DNA of 64,000 bases from JACCXG01 sp963834305 (GTDB lineage Bacteria; Acidobacteriota; Vicinamibacteria; Vicinamibacterales; 2-12-FULL-66-21), in contig CAWIAX010000002.1 in assembly GCA_963834305.1 (NCBI GenBank), forward strand, positions 496,001 through 560,000, in the 5' to 3' direction. A program made the translations under genes and the position numbers. Under the pieces are notes generated by a model that saw nothing but the letters and a program-made list of their open reading frames with translations, did no database searches and was not told the origin of the DNA. This document shows positions 47,267 through 55,656 of the stretch, one piece after another. Numbering within the stretch: the first letter of the stretch is position 1; each line of letters opens with the position of its first letter.

Positions 47267-48397
47267 ATGACACGCCAACCGATGATTCTCCGCGCCGCGC
47301 TGCCTGCGGCCCTTGTCCTGGCCCTCGCCGGCTGCGAGGCCCAGAAGAGCTCCAATCCTCTCAGCCCGACCGTCGCCGGACCGATTGCCGGCGTGGAAAT
47401 CACCGTGCCGCGGCTGGCGGCCCCGGTCCAGGGGGTGAAGTTCAAGGAGAACCAGCAGCCCGTCAAGCTGACGATCGGGAACTCGACCAGCACCGGGGTG
47501 CGGCCGCTGGCCTATACCTTCGAGGTCGCCACCGACAGCGGCTTCTCCACCAAGGTCTTCGCCCGGAGCGGCGTGCAGCCTGGCGAAGGCGGCCAGACGA
47601 GCGTGCAGCTCGATACGCTGGAGCTGGGCCGGACCTACTACTGGCGGGCCAAGGCAGACGACGGGGCCAATGCGAGCGGGTTCACGTCGGCGCAGTTCGA
47701 GATGCTGCCGCGGGCCGTGCTCACCGTCCCCACCCTGCTCTCCCCGGGCAACAACGAACAGGTGGCCTCGCGGCGGCCGACGCTGCGCATCCTCAACTCC
47801 ACCGGCAATGCCGCCGTCGGCTTCGTCAACTACCTCTTCGTGGTGGCCACGGACCAGGCCTTCACGCAGATCGTGACCCACGGGCTGATGGGCCAGGGAG
47901 AGACCACGGCCTTCGAAGTCGACCGCAATCTCGACTACGGCGGCACCTACTTCTGGCGGGTCCGGGCCACCGACGGCGAGGTCACGACGGACTGGACCGG
48001 CACGCAGGCGTTCCGCGTCGGCGCGGCGCCGGCGCCGGCACCGACCCCGACCCCGACGCCAAGCGGCGGCCCGTGCACCGCCGGGACGCCGGAAGCGATC
48101 GTCAGCTGCGAGCGCGCCAAGTACGGCTTCATGTCGCACTCCCAGATGGCGGCGTTCATGCGCGCGACGGCGCAGTCGCTGAACCGCAACAACCTCGGCG
48201 GCGGGCCCTACGGCATCCTGCGGAAGGCGAGCGGCACCAACTGCGGCGGCTATTCGTGCGACGTCATCTGCGCCGGCCAGGGCAGCGGCCAGAGCCAGTG
48301 GGACGTCCTCGGCGACATCGACGGCGCGCAGTCGCCAGGCTGGGCCGGCCCGCACCGCCTGCCCGGCATCCGCGTGGACGTCTGCGAGATCCAGTAG
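47267..48397 (+). CDS. Lipoprotein with two fibronectin-III-like repeats and C-terminal cysteine-rich domain
   Basis: 376 aa. The lipobox ends LALAGC with Cys23. Residues ~45-145 and ~150-255 are two FnIII-like beta-sandwiches, each with a YxWRA/FxWRV motif (TYYWRAKADDGANA; TYFWRVRATDGEV). A Pro/Thr linker leads to a C-terminal domain with cysteines in GGPCTAG, VSCERAKYG, TNCGGYSCDVICAG and VDVCEIQ, probably disulfide-bonded. Function unknown; an extracellular binding role is likely. It ends at a large perfect hairpin. Related by its YxWRA repeats to the lipoprotein at 49461. Confidence 0.75.
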   Translation: MTRQPMILRAALPAALVLALAGCEAQKSSNPLSPTVAGPIAGVEITVPRLAAPVQGVKFKENQQPVKLTIGNSTSTGVRPLAYTFEVATDSGFSTKVFARSGVQPGEGGQTSVQLDTLELGRTYYWRAKADDGANASGFTSAQFEMLPRAVLTVPTLLSPGNNEQVASRRPTLRILNSTGNAAVGFVNYLFVVATDQAFTQIVTHGLMGQGETTAFEVDRNLDYGGTYFWRVRATDGEVTTDWTGTQAFRVGAAPAPAPTPTPTPSGGPCTAGTPEAIVSCERAKYGFMSHSQMAAFMRATAQSLNRNNLGGGPYGILRKASGTNCGGYSCDVICAGQGSGQSQWDVLGDIDGAQSPGWAGPHRLPGIRVDVCEIQ

Positions 48398-48410
48398 CCG
48401 CGGCGCGCGC

Positions 48411-48462
48411 GTACAGACGAAGGGCCGGACGGTGCATGCACCCTCCGGCCCTTCGTCTGTAC
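48411..48462. terminator. 52-nt perfect hairpin, bidirectional terminator
   Basis: A 19-bp stem, GTACAGACGAAGGGCCGGA with its exact complement (48444-48462), is topped by a self-complementary GGTGCATGCACC. It sits between the convergent lipoprotein and outer-membrane protein genes, 13 bases after one stop and 25 before the other. No T-run follows on either strand. Confidence 0.75.
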
Positions 48463-48487
48463 CGGCTGCCCGGCCGCCGTCCCGGCG

Positions 48488-49267
48488 CTAGAACCGGACC
48501 CTGGCGCCGACGCCGATCTGGAACCCGCCGACCGTCAGCGAGTCCGTGGCGCTGTCGAAGTCCACCGAGCCGCGCGTGTAGCGGGCCAGCGCGCCGGCGC
48601 CGAACTTCGGCGTGAAGAAGTAGTTCACATCCACGCCGATGTTGAAGCCGGCCGCGGTCTTGTCTTCGCTGACGATGGTGGTGGAGGCCAGCGTCGGTCC
48701 CGGCTCGTTCACCGAGACACCGGTCGGAATGTCCTGGGTGACGCGGAAGATCGACGGACCGAACGAGAAGCCGACGTCGAGCGTGTCGGTCACCGGCACG
48801 ATCCAGGTGCCCTGGAAGTGGAAGGCGTTCTCGGAGTAGCTGGCGCCCGGGGAGACGCCGGTCAGGCCGCGCAGCCGATCGAAGAAGTTCGGATCGGGAA
48901 CACTGGCCGCGATGGCGACGTCGGCATCGCTCCCGACGTGGGAGAAACCGAGGCCAACCGCGAGATTGCTCCACACCTTGTAGCCGGCGCTGACGTCGAA
49001 GAAGCCGCCGCCGCCCACCTCCTGCGTGGTCGCGACACTGCCCTGCTCGCCGTAGAGGTCGAAGGTGGAGGCGGTGTCGAGGTTGCGCGAGCCGCTCTGC
49101 GCACCGACGTTGACGTTCAGGAACCCGCTGTCGGTCCAGGTCATTTGTGCGCGCGCGGGAGCCGCGGTGCACACCCCGAACGCCAGCGCCAGACAGCCTG
49201 CTCGCAGCAGCCTCGGAACGAGCTTCATCTTCTTCGGAACGAGCGTCGAATTCGGAACGATCTTCAA
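48488..49267 (-). CDS. Outer-membrane beta-barrel protein
   Basis: About 246-259 aa. The signal segment is LLRAGCLALAFGVCTAAPARA, cut before QMTWTDSGF. The mature part has alternating beta strands and ends GGFQIGVGARVRF, with the C-terminal Phe typical of BamA substrates. Two starts are possible: TTG at 49267, backed by AGGAG 8 bases upstream, or ATG at 49228 without a good site. Between them a triplicated 16-base unit encodes KIVPNSTLVPKKMKLVPR. I list the TTG start. Function unknown; the shape resembles small OmpW/OmpA-like barrels. Confidence 0.7.
   Translation of the reverse strand: MKIVPNSTLVPKKMKLVPRLLRAGCLALAFGVCTAAPARAQMTWTDSGFLNVNVGAQSGSRNLDTASTFDLYGEQGSVATTQEVGGGGFFDVSAGYKVWSNLAVGLGFSHVGSDADVAIAASVPDPNFFDRLRGLTGVSPGASYSENAFHFQGTWIVPVTDTLDVGFSFGPSIFRVTQDIPTGVSVNEPGPTLASTTIVSEDKTAAGFNIGVDVNYFFTPKFGAGALARYTRGSVDFDSATDSLTVGGFQIGVGARVRF
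49211..49265. repeat. Three copies of a 16-base unit at the barrel-gene start
   Basis: Units at 49211-49226, 49232-49247 and 49250-49265 share the core TCGGAACGA and end in a TC-rich tail. They lie across the two candidate start codons of the outer-membrane protein. Confidence 0.65.
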
Positions 49268-49373
49268 AACGATTTCTCCTGTTGTGCACGACGCCGGACG
49301 GACAAGGATCCCGCGCCCCTTGACGACGGGGATGCGACCGGCAAAAGTAGGGGCAATGGTAGCACGCCGTCCG

Positions 49374-49403
49374 GTGACAGAAGTCGCCGCCGTGTGGTAC
49401 TCT
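49374..49403 (+). promoter_or_regulatory. Promoter of the 49.5 kb lipoprotein gene
   Basis: GTGACA (49374-49379), an 18-base spacer and TACTCT (49398-49403) lie about 57 bases before the ATG at 49461. Confidence 0.45.
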
Positions 49404-49460
49404 TTTGGCGCTCGCGTCCAGCGGGCCCAACCATTCCAAGGGTCGAAGAGGTTTGTTCTG

Positions 49461-50558
49461 ATGCAGCACAAGAAGATCGCCGCCTGCACGTCAGCCGTTG
49501 TGCTGGCACTCGCGGTCGCCTGTTCCAAGAATTCTGAAACACCGGTCTCGCCGAGCGCGGCACAGCCCGGCGTCAGCGAAGTCGGACCGTCGGGTGAAAC
49601 GCTGAAGGCCTCGGCGCCGACACCCCAGTCCCCGGTCAACAACGCCCAGCCCGATCAGCTCGTCTTTACCGCGGGCAAGTCCACCGGCACCTACGACTCG
49701 TCGCTGGCGGCGGCCTACACCTACGAGTTCGAGGTCCGGACCACCGGCAACACGACGGTGTGCTCATCGGGAACCGTGGGCGGCGGCAGCGGCAGCACGG
49801 TGACCTGGACCGCGGCCAACTGCTCGATCGAGTTCGACTCGAACTACACCTGGCGCGCCCGCGCGACCTACCAGGGGGCGTTCGGTCCGTGGTCGGCCAA
49901 CGCGGCGTTCCGGTCGCCCGCCGGCGGGTTCATCCGCGGCAACGAGGTCTTCGACCCGCTCACCAACGGCCGCACCGTCGGCGAGATCGTCGGCAGCGTG
50001 ACGTTCATCCCCGGCGTCGGCGTCCGCCTCAACGATTTCGGCAGCCACATCCGCTACCGGCTCCCTGACACGCTCACGACCGGCGAGTTCTCGCTCATCA
50101 TCACCAACATGGCGACCAACACCGAGGGCAACAAGACCAAGGTCTTCGCCATGTCCCAGGGCCTCGACGACATCGTCATCAACGACCGCCGGATGACCGT
50201 CGAGAAGCGCGGCGACCCCGAGGGCATCGTCGCCTGGCGCTTCATCACGCGCGAAACCCAGATCGACACCGAGGGCGCCGAGCGCGAGTTCGTCGCCTTC
50301 GATCCGGCCCAGGCGTATCTGTGGACGGCCACCTGGAACGGGTTCTTCAACGTCCGCGTCCAGCAGGGCGGGGCCTCCGGGCCGGTGATCTACAGCAAGG
50401 GCAAGCCGTACGCCGGCGTGTACAACCCGTCGCCGCACTACGCGTTCATCGGCGCCCCGTCGGGCCGCAGCGGCATCGAGGCCGCCTCGGTGCCGGGCAT
50501 GGTCGTCCGGAACGTCTGGATCTCGCCGCGGCCGCGTCCGGCGGGCATCGGCCAGTAG
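49461..50558 (+). CDS. Lipoprotein with fibronectin-III-like domain and jelly-roll-like C-terminal half
   Basis: 365 aa. The lipobox ends LALAVAC with Cys21. Residues ~55-150 are an FnIII-like sandwich with YTYEFEVRTTGN and NYTWRARATYQGAFGPWS. The C-terminal ~200 residues (from FIRGNEVFDPLTNGRTVGEI to AFIGAPSGRSG) look like a concanavalin/LamG-type beta sandwich, suggesting carbohydrate binding, though I cannot prove it. The shared YxWRA repeat links it to the 47.3 kb lipoprotein. A GC hairpin terminator follows. Confidence 0.75.
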   Translation: MQHKKIAACTSAVVLALAVACSKNSETPVSPSAAQPGVSEVGPSGETLKASAPTPQSPVNNAQPDQLVFTAGKSTGTYDSSLAAAYTYEFEVRTTGNTTVCSSGTVGGGSGSTVTWTAANCSIEFDSNYTWRARATYQGAFGPWSANAAFRSPAGGFIRGNEVFDPLTNGRTVGEIVGSVTFIPGVGVRLNDFGSHIRYRLPDTLTTGEFSLIITNMATNTEGNKTKVFAMSQGLDDIVINDRRMTVEKRGDPEGIVAWRFITRETQIDTEGAEREFVAFDPAQAYLWTATWNGFFNVRVQQGGASGPVIYSKGKPYAGVYNPSPHYAFIGAPSGRSGIEAASVPGMVVRNVWISPRPRPAGIGQ

Positions 50559-50568
50559 TCAGGCTGGC

Positions 50569-50598
50569 GCGAGGGGCGGCCACGGCGCCGCCCCTCGC
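50569..50598 (+). terminator. GC-rich hairpin after the lipoprotein gene
   Basis: GCGAGGGGCGGC (50569-50580) pairs with GCCGCCCCTCGC (50587-50598), 12 bp, loop of 6. It lacks a T-run but is the only strong dyad before the next promoter. Confidence 0.6.
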
Positions 50599-50673
50599 GT
50601 CCACCTCCCTCCCGCGGGCTCCTCACCCCGTCCCGGCGGCTCCAGCCGGCGTAACCCAAACGCGGACAGCGGT

Positions 50674-50702
50674 TTGACCCCCACGCCCTCCCGGGTTATC
50701 AT
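50674..50702 (+). promoter_or_regulatory. Sigma-70-type promoter of the radical SAM gene
   Basis: TTGACC (50674-50679), a 17-base spacer and TATCAT (50697-50702), 18 bases before the ATG at 50721. Confidence 0.65.
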
Positions 50703-50720
50703 CGGGAGTCTGCCCCACTG

Positions 50721-51899
50721 ATGTCTACTTCACGCTTCCGGCTGCACTACCTGGCGAAAGCGGCCGCAGGTGTTCCCCGCGACCTCGTCAATACGTTCGT
50801 CAGCGCGAAGATCCACCCGATCCGCCCCACGGTGCTCATCTACAACTGCACCTGGGTCTGCGACGCGCGCTGCACGATGTGCAACAACTGGAAGTGGGGC
50901 GACCGCAAGTCGGACATGACGCTCGAGCAGCTCGAGCCGGTCATGAACGACCCGTTCTGGGGGGCGGTCGAGAACCTGAACATCTCCGGCGGCGAGCCGA
51001 CCACGCGCAACGACCTGCCGCAGATGGTCGAGCTCTTCCATCGTCATCTGCCGCGCCTGCGCAAGATCGGCATCAACACCACCGGCCTCACGCCGCAGCG
51101 CGCCATCCCGATGCTCACGCGCATCGTCCAGTTCTGCGCGGCGCACGGCATCCTGATCAGCATCCGGGTGTCGCTCGACGGCATCGGCGACGTGCACAAC
51201 CAGGTGCGCGACGTGAAGCGCGGGTTCGACAAGGCCAGCCAGACGATCGAGGCGATGCAGGCGCTGGCGAAGACCCACGACAACTTCCAGTTCGGCATCG
51301 CGTCCACGATCTTCGCGACCAACCTGACGGATGCCGAGAACATCCTGGCCTGGGCGCGGACCAAGGGACTCGACGTCGTGTTCAACATGCTGCGCTTCAC
51401 CGACGCGATGCTCCACAACAAGGAGCTCGAGGAGCGCATCGGCTTCCGCGAGCGCGAGGAAGCGTTCATGCGCAAGTTCTTCCTGGACCGCGTCCAGGAG
51501 GAGTCGGTGCTGAGCGGGCAGGCCTTCATGTACCTGCACTACGCCGACATGATCGCCAACGGCTACCAGCGGACGATGCCGTGCCCGTTCCAGAGCCAGG
51601 GGCTGCTGCTCAACCCGAACGGCGACCTGCACTACTGCGAGAACTCGGAGAAGCTCGGCAACGTGCTCGACGACTCGGCCGAGTCGCTCTACTTCAAGGC
51701 CGAGAGCCTGAAGCACCGCGAGCACATCAAGACCAGCGTGTGCCCGACCTGCCTCAGCCCGTGCCAGGTGAACGTCGGCGCGATGAAGCAGTTCGTCCCC
51801 TACGCCAAGTTCCTCAAGCGCGCCTACCAGGTCAAGAAGGATCCCTCCCGGCATCTCGAGACGCTGCCGGAGACGAACGACCAGCTCGTCACCCGCTGA
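50721..51899 (+). CDS. Radical SAM protein with SPASM-like C-terminal cysteines
   Basis: 392 aa, intact. The 4Fe-4S motif CDARCTMC (C47, C51, C54) binds SAM; ISGGEPTTRND is the GGEP segment. The C-terminal part has further cysteines in TMPCPFQSQGLLLNPNGDLHY, YCENSEK and SVCPTCLSPCQ, the spacing of a SPASM-like auxiliary cluster domain. The family includes peptide- and lipid-modifying enzymes. HpnH-like hopanoid enzymes are one relative to consider, but I see no other hopanoid gene. It leads a plus-strand set with a flippase-like protein and a large membrane protein. Confidence 0.85.
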   Translation: MSTSRFRLHYLAKAAAGVPRDLVNTFVSAKIHPIRPTVLIYNCTWVCDARCTMCNNWKWGDRKSDMTLEQLEPVMNDPFWGAVENLNISGGEPTTRNDLPQMVELFHRHLPRLRKIGINTTGLTPQRAIPMLTRIVQFCAAHGILISIRVSLDGIGDVHNQVRDVKRGFDKASQTIEAMQALAKTHDNFQFGIASTIFATNLTDAENILAWARTKGLDVVFNMLRFTDAMLHNKELEERIGFREREEAFMRKFFLDRVQEESVLSGQAFMYLHYADMIANGYQRTMPCPFQSQGLLLNPNGDLHYCENSEKLGNVLDDSAESLYFKAESLKHREHIKTSVCPTCLSPCQVNVGAMKQFVPYAKFLKRAYQVKKDPSRHLETLPETNDQLVTR

Positions 51900-51956
51900 C
51901 CGCGCCGCCGGGCGGTCCCGCCCTCGAGCCGGGGCGGTGACCCGCCCGCGTACGGG

Positions 51957-51962
51957 TACAAT
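51957..51962 (+). promoter_or_regulatory. -10-like element before the 52 kb flippase-like gene
   Basis: TACAAT ends 9 bases before the TTG start at 51972; -35 is weak. Confidence 0.4.
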
Positions 51963-51971
51963 TCCCCGGTC

Positions 51972-52910
51972 TTGTCGCTCCCCCGCGCCTTCCGCGTCGC
52001 CGTTGCCGTTGCGCTCACGGCGTATGTGGTCTGGAAATCAGATCCCGCGGCCATCCTCGAGGTGTCGGCCAGCGCGCACGCCGGCTGGATCGGCCTGGCG
52101 CTCGCCCTGGTGCTCGTCGATCGCGCGCTCAACGCCTACCGCTGGCTGATCCTCCTGCGCGCGCTGACGCCGGGATCGCGGCCGCCGCTCGCCGCGGTGA
52201 TGCGGATCTTCTTCGTCAGCTCGTTCGTCGGCAACTTCCTGCCCAGCGTCGGCGGCGATGTCTATCGCGCCTACCAGCTGGCGCAGCTCAACGTCCGGCC
52301 GGCGGAAGCGGCCGCGTCGGTGCTGATGGACCGCGTGCTTGGCGTGCTGTCCATGGTCATCGTCGGCGCCTCGGCGTTGGCGTCGCTGCGGGGGATCGAG
52401 ATCCCGGGGGTGGCGCCGGCGCTGGTGGTCACGGCCGCCTGCTGCGGCGTGGCGGCGGCGGCGGTCTTCAGCAGCCGTGCCGCGGCGGCCGCGGTCGCGC
52501 TGGCTGAGCGGATTCCCTCGCCGCGGTTCAACCATATCGCGCGCGGGCTCACCGGCGCCGTCCGGCGCTACGCGGACCATCACGGCGCCCTGGCCGCCGT
52601 GCTCGGCCTGTCGGCCGGCGTGCAGGTCCTCCGGATCCTGCAGGCCTTCTGTCTCGGGCTGGCGCTCGGCATCGCGGCGCCGGCCAGCATCTATTTCGCC
52701 TTCGTTCCCCTGATCACGCTGGTCATGCAGATCCCGATCACGATCGCCGGCCTGGGGACCACGCAATACGCGTTCGAACGGCTGTTCGGCTACGCTGGGG
52801 TGGCCGCACCCCTGGCCGTCGCGCTGTCGATCCTGTTCCTCGCGCTCGGGACGTTCGGCAACCTGCCGGGCGGGCTGCTCTACATGACCGGAGACCGGAC
52901 ACGGCGATGA
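51972..52910 (+). CDS. UPF0104/AglD-like lipid flippase-type membrane protein (second copy)
   Basis: 312 aa. Like the 46 kb gene it carries the family signature, here FFVSSFVGNFLPSVGGDVYR, and C-terminal MQIPITIAGLGTTQYAFERL. TTG start at 51972, directly behind a -10-like TACAAT. Its stop overlaps the next ATG (ATGA). The two copies are clearly diverged, suggesting separate substrates. Confidence 0.8.
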   Translation: MSLPRAFRVAVAVALTAYVVWKSDPAAILEVSASAHAGWIGLALALVLVDRALNAYRWLILLRALTPGSRPPLAAVMRIFFVSSFVGNFLPSVGGDVYRAYQLAQLNVRPAEAAASVLMDRVLGVLSMVIVGASALASLRGIEIPGVAPALVVTAACCGVAAAAVFSSRAAAAAVALAERIPSPRFNHIARGLTGAVRRYADHHGALAAVLGLSAGVQVLRILQAFCLGLALGIAAPASIYFAFVPLITLVMQIPITIAGLGTTQYAFERLFGYAGVAAPLAVALSILFLALGTFGNLPGGLLYMTGDRTRR

Positions 52911-54925
52911 GCGCACGGCAGGCTGCGTGGATCCTCGCCGCGGCGCTGACCGTTGCGCTGTGGCTCAGCGCCGGCATGACCGGGGTGTTCCATGCGCTGG
53001 TGTTCGCGGCCGCCTGCGCGCCCGGCGTTCCCCTCGGCATCGCCCTCTTCGGCCGGCGGCACCCGGGCAGCTGGATTGGCGGCGCGCTCATCGGCTACGG
53101 ACTGACGCAGCTGGTGCTGTGGGCGGTGATCGTGGCTGGCGCCGCGTCGCTTCCGGCGTTCGTGGCCGCCTGGTTCGTGGCGCTGGCCGCGGGCACACTG
53201 GTCGGCCGGGTGACCGGCAGGACCGCGCTCGTAGCGGCCCCGGCATGGCGCGCGGCAGACGTGCGCGCCCTGTTGCTCGTGCTCCTCCTGGTGCCAGTGC
53301 TGATGGGGCTCACCTATCGCAACCTCGGCCGGGAAGACGCCGGCGGCAACCGCTACTACCGGGCCTACTTCACCGCCGACTTCCTGTGGCACAGCGCCCT
53401 CGCCTACGAGCTGGGCAAGTTCACGCAGCCGCCGCGCAATCCCTACCTGGCGTCGCGGCCAATGAACTACTACTGGACCTACTTCCTGCTGCCGTCCACG
53501 GCCGCGCGGCTCGCGCCGGCCCAGGCCGGCGGCGCCGACCCGCAGCCATATCTCGAAGCCAACGCCATGATGGCCGGCCTGCTGATGATGGGGGCGCTGT
53601 TCGTGCTCGTCCGCAGCGGCACCACCTCGAGCGCCGCCGCGGCGGCCGCGGTCACCCTCGCCGTGCTCGCCGCGAGCGCCGAAGGGCTCTACGCGATCGC
53701 CGATCTGCTGTCCCGCGGACGGCCACTCGCCGGGCTGCTCGACACCAACGTGGACGCCATCAGCAACTGGAGCTTCGGCGGCCTCCGCATCGACAACATC
53801 CCGCGCTCGCTGTGGTACACGCCGCAGCACACGACGTCGGTCGCCCTGGGGCTGATCGGGCTCACCCTTGCCACGCTGGCGGGCGCCGCCGCCCGTCCGG
53901 GCGCCATCGCCGGCGCCGGCCTCGCCCTCGGTCTGTCCACGACAATGAACCCGCTGCTCGGGGGAGCCTGCTCGATCATCTACGGGATTACCGTGCTCGC
54001 CGACGGCCTCGGCAGGCCGGGCTGGCCCTCCACGATCGGCCGCCACGCGCTGGCGGCGGCGTGCGTGATCGCCGCGGTCCTGTGGGGGGCGGCCAGCCGC
54101 GTGATGGACGGCGCCGGCTCCGCGCTCGAGTTCGGGCTGCACGGCTTCTCACGCAACAGCCCCGTCGTCACGCTGCTGCTGTCGATCGGCCCCGTGCTGC
54201 TGCCGGCCCTGGCGGGACTCTTCCTGCGGCCGGCGTCGCCCGTTGAGCGCCGCGCGATCACTGTCGGCGCCGCCGGCATCGGCCTGGGGCTCTTCCTGCT
54301 CTATTTCGTCAGGATCTCCGAAGCTTCGTGGGTCGGCTTCCGCGCCGGGCAGATCCTGCTCGTCTCGATCCCCATCCTGCTCGCCCGCCCCCTGACACGG
54401 CTCCCACTTCGGGCGGGGACGGCACTGGCCGCGATCATCCTGCTGGCCGGGCTCCCGACCACGGTCATCGACACCTACAACACGCAGGACATCGGCAACC
54501 GCCGCCCGGGACCCGGCTTCCGGTGGACGCTGTGGACCACGCGCGCACAGGAGGAAGCCTTCGCGTGGATACGGGCGAACACGGCCGAGGAGGACATCGT
54601 GCAGATGGAACCGATGGTGCGGGCCCGCGAGCACTGGACGCTGATCCCGTCCTTCGCGGGGCGCCGGATGGCTGCCGGCCAGCCGATCTCCCTCCTGCCG
54701 ATCCCCGAGTACCGGGAAAAATCCGAGCAGGTGCGGGCCATCTTCGCGACGGCAAGTGTTCCGGAGGCGCGCACCATCGCGCATCGCCTTCGGCTCGACT
54801 ACCTGTACGTCGACGACGAGGACCTGCGGGCGTACCCTGAAGGCACCCGCAAGTTCGACGAGCACCCGGAGGCGTTCGAGCGCGTGTTCGCGAACGCCGA
54901 AGTGCGGATCTACCGCGTGCGGTAG
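52907..54925 (+). CDS. Large polytopic membrane protein (DUF2298/YYY-like)
   Basis: 672 aa, intact, with 14 or more hydrophobic segments. After the first block of helices a conserved-looking loop reads YYRAYFTADFLWHSALAYEL and PMNYYWTYFLLPS, which resembles the YYY membrane-protein family (DUF2298) and GT-C-like folds. A soluble C-terminal domain begins near TYNTQDIGNRRPGPGF. The enzymatic role is not known. ATGA coupling to the flippase-like gene suggests they act on one lipid-linked substrate. Confidence 0.7.
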   Translation: MSARQAAWILAAALTVALWLSAGMTGVFHALVFAAACAPGVPLGIALFGRRHPGSWIGGALIGYGLTQLVLWAVIVAGAASLPAFVAAWFVALAAGTLVGRVTGRTALVAAPAWRAADVRALLLVLLLVPVLMGLTYRNLGREDAGGNRYYRAYFTADFLWHSALAYELGKFTQPPRNPYLASRPMNYYWTYFLLPSTAARLAPAQAGGADPQPYLEANAMMAGLLMMGALFVLVRSGTTSSAAAAAAVTLAVLAASAEGLYAIADLLSRGRPLAGLLDTNVDAISNWSFGGLRIDNIPRSLWYTPQHTTSVALGLIGLTLATLAGAAARPGAIAGAGLALGLSTTMNPLLGGACSIIYGITVLADGLGRPGWPSTIGRHALAAACVIAAVLWGAASRVMDGAGSALEFGLHGFSRNSPVVTLLLSIGPVLLPALAGLFLRPASPVERRAITVGAAGIGLGLFLLYFVRISEASWVGFRAGQILLVSIPILLARPLTRLPLRAGTALAAIILLAGLPTTVIDTYNTQDIGNRRPGPGFRWTLWTTRAQEEAFAWIRANTAEEDIVQMEPMVRAREHWTLIPSFAGRRMAAGQPISLLPIPEYREKSEQVRAIFATASVPEARTIAHRLRLDYLYVDDEDLRAYPEGTRKFDEHPEAFERVFANAEVRIYRVR

Positions 54926-54947
54926 CCGGCGTCAACGGTGCGCCGGC
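54925..54947. terminator. Hairpin between convergent membrane-protein and GT2 genes
   Basis: GCCGGCG (54925-54931) pairs with CGCCGGC (54941-54947), loop of 9, in the 32-bp interval between the two stops. Confidence 0.35.
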
Positions 54948-54957
54948 ACGCCGGGCG

Positions 54958-55653
54958 TCAGCCGTTGCGGAAGCGGAAGAACGTCCGGCAGCCGATGAAC
55001 CAGTCGCGCATCCCGATCTTCTTGCCTTCCTCGCGCGTGCGGGGATGGTAGCTGACGGGCACTTCGACAATCGTCAGGCCGCGGGCCAGCACCTTGGCCG
55101 TGATCTCGTGATCGAGCTCGAAGCCGGATGTCCGCAGCTGGAGCGACGGCAGCAGGTCGCGCGGAAACAGCTTCAGCGCCGTGACCGTGTCGGTGAGCCA
55201 GGTCCCTGTCGCCAGGAACCCGACCAGGCTGAGGCTGCGGCCGCCGAGGTAGGCGGCCAGCGACTGCCCGGCATGCCGCCCGCCGTTCATGTAGCGGCTG
55301 CCGTAGATGACGTTGCCGCGGCCGCCGAGGAGCGCCGTCATCATCGGCCGGTAATCCTGCGGGTCGTACTCCAGATCCGCGTCCTGGATGATCAGGTAGT
55401 CCCCGGTCGCGAGCGCCATGCCGCGCCGCACCGCCTGCCCTTTCCCGCCATTCTTCGCCAGCCGGTCGAGCGTGACCTCCGGGAACCGGCCGACGATCTC
55501 GGAGGTGCGGTCGGCCGAATGGTCGTCCACGACAATGACCTGCTTGGAGACGCCGAGCGGCGCGAGGTCCACGGCACGGATCTGCTCGAGCAGCGTGCCG
55601 ATGTAGCGCTCCTCGTTGTAGGCGGGGATGACGATCGACAGGACAGTACTCAT
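54958..55653 (-). CDS. Family 2 glycosyltransferase (DPM1/polyprenyl-phosphate type)
   Basis: About 231 aa, soluble GT-A fold. Motifs: SIVIPAYNEERYIGTLLEQI, VVDDHSADRTSEI, the metal-binding DADLEYDPQDY and the acceptor-loop YHPRTREEGKKIGMRDW. This pattern is that of dolichol/polyprenyl-phosphate sugar synthases that load a lipid carrier. It has no C-terminal helices. The ATG at 55653 (or GTG just before) begins 3 bases after the nucleotidyltransferase stop. Last gene of the three-gene unit with the YvcK/CofD-GT2 fusion. Confidence 0.85.
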   Translation of the reverse strand: MSTVLSIVIPAYNEERYIGTLLEQIRAVDLAPLGVSKQVIVVDDHSADRTSEIVGRFPEVTLDRLAKNGGKGQAVRRGMALATGDYLIIQDADLEYDPQDYRPMMTALLGGRGNVIYGSRYMNGGRHAGQSLAAYLGGRSLSLVGFLATGTWLTDTVTALKLFPRDLLPSLQLRTSGFELDHEITAKVLARGLTIVEVPVSYHPRTREEGKKIGMRDWFIGCRTFFRFRNG

Positions 55654-55656
55654 CAC

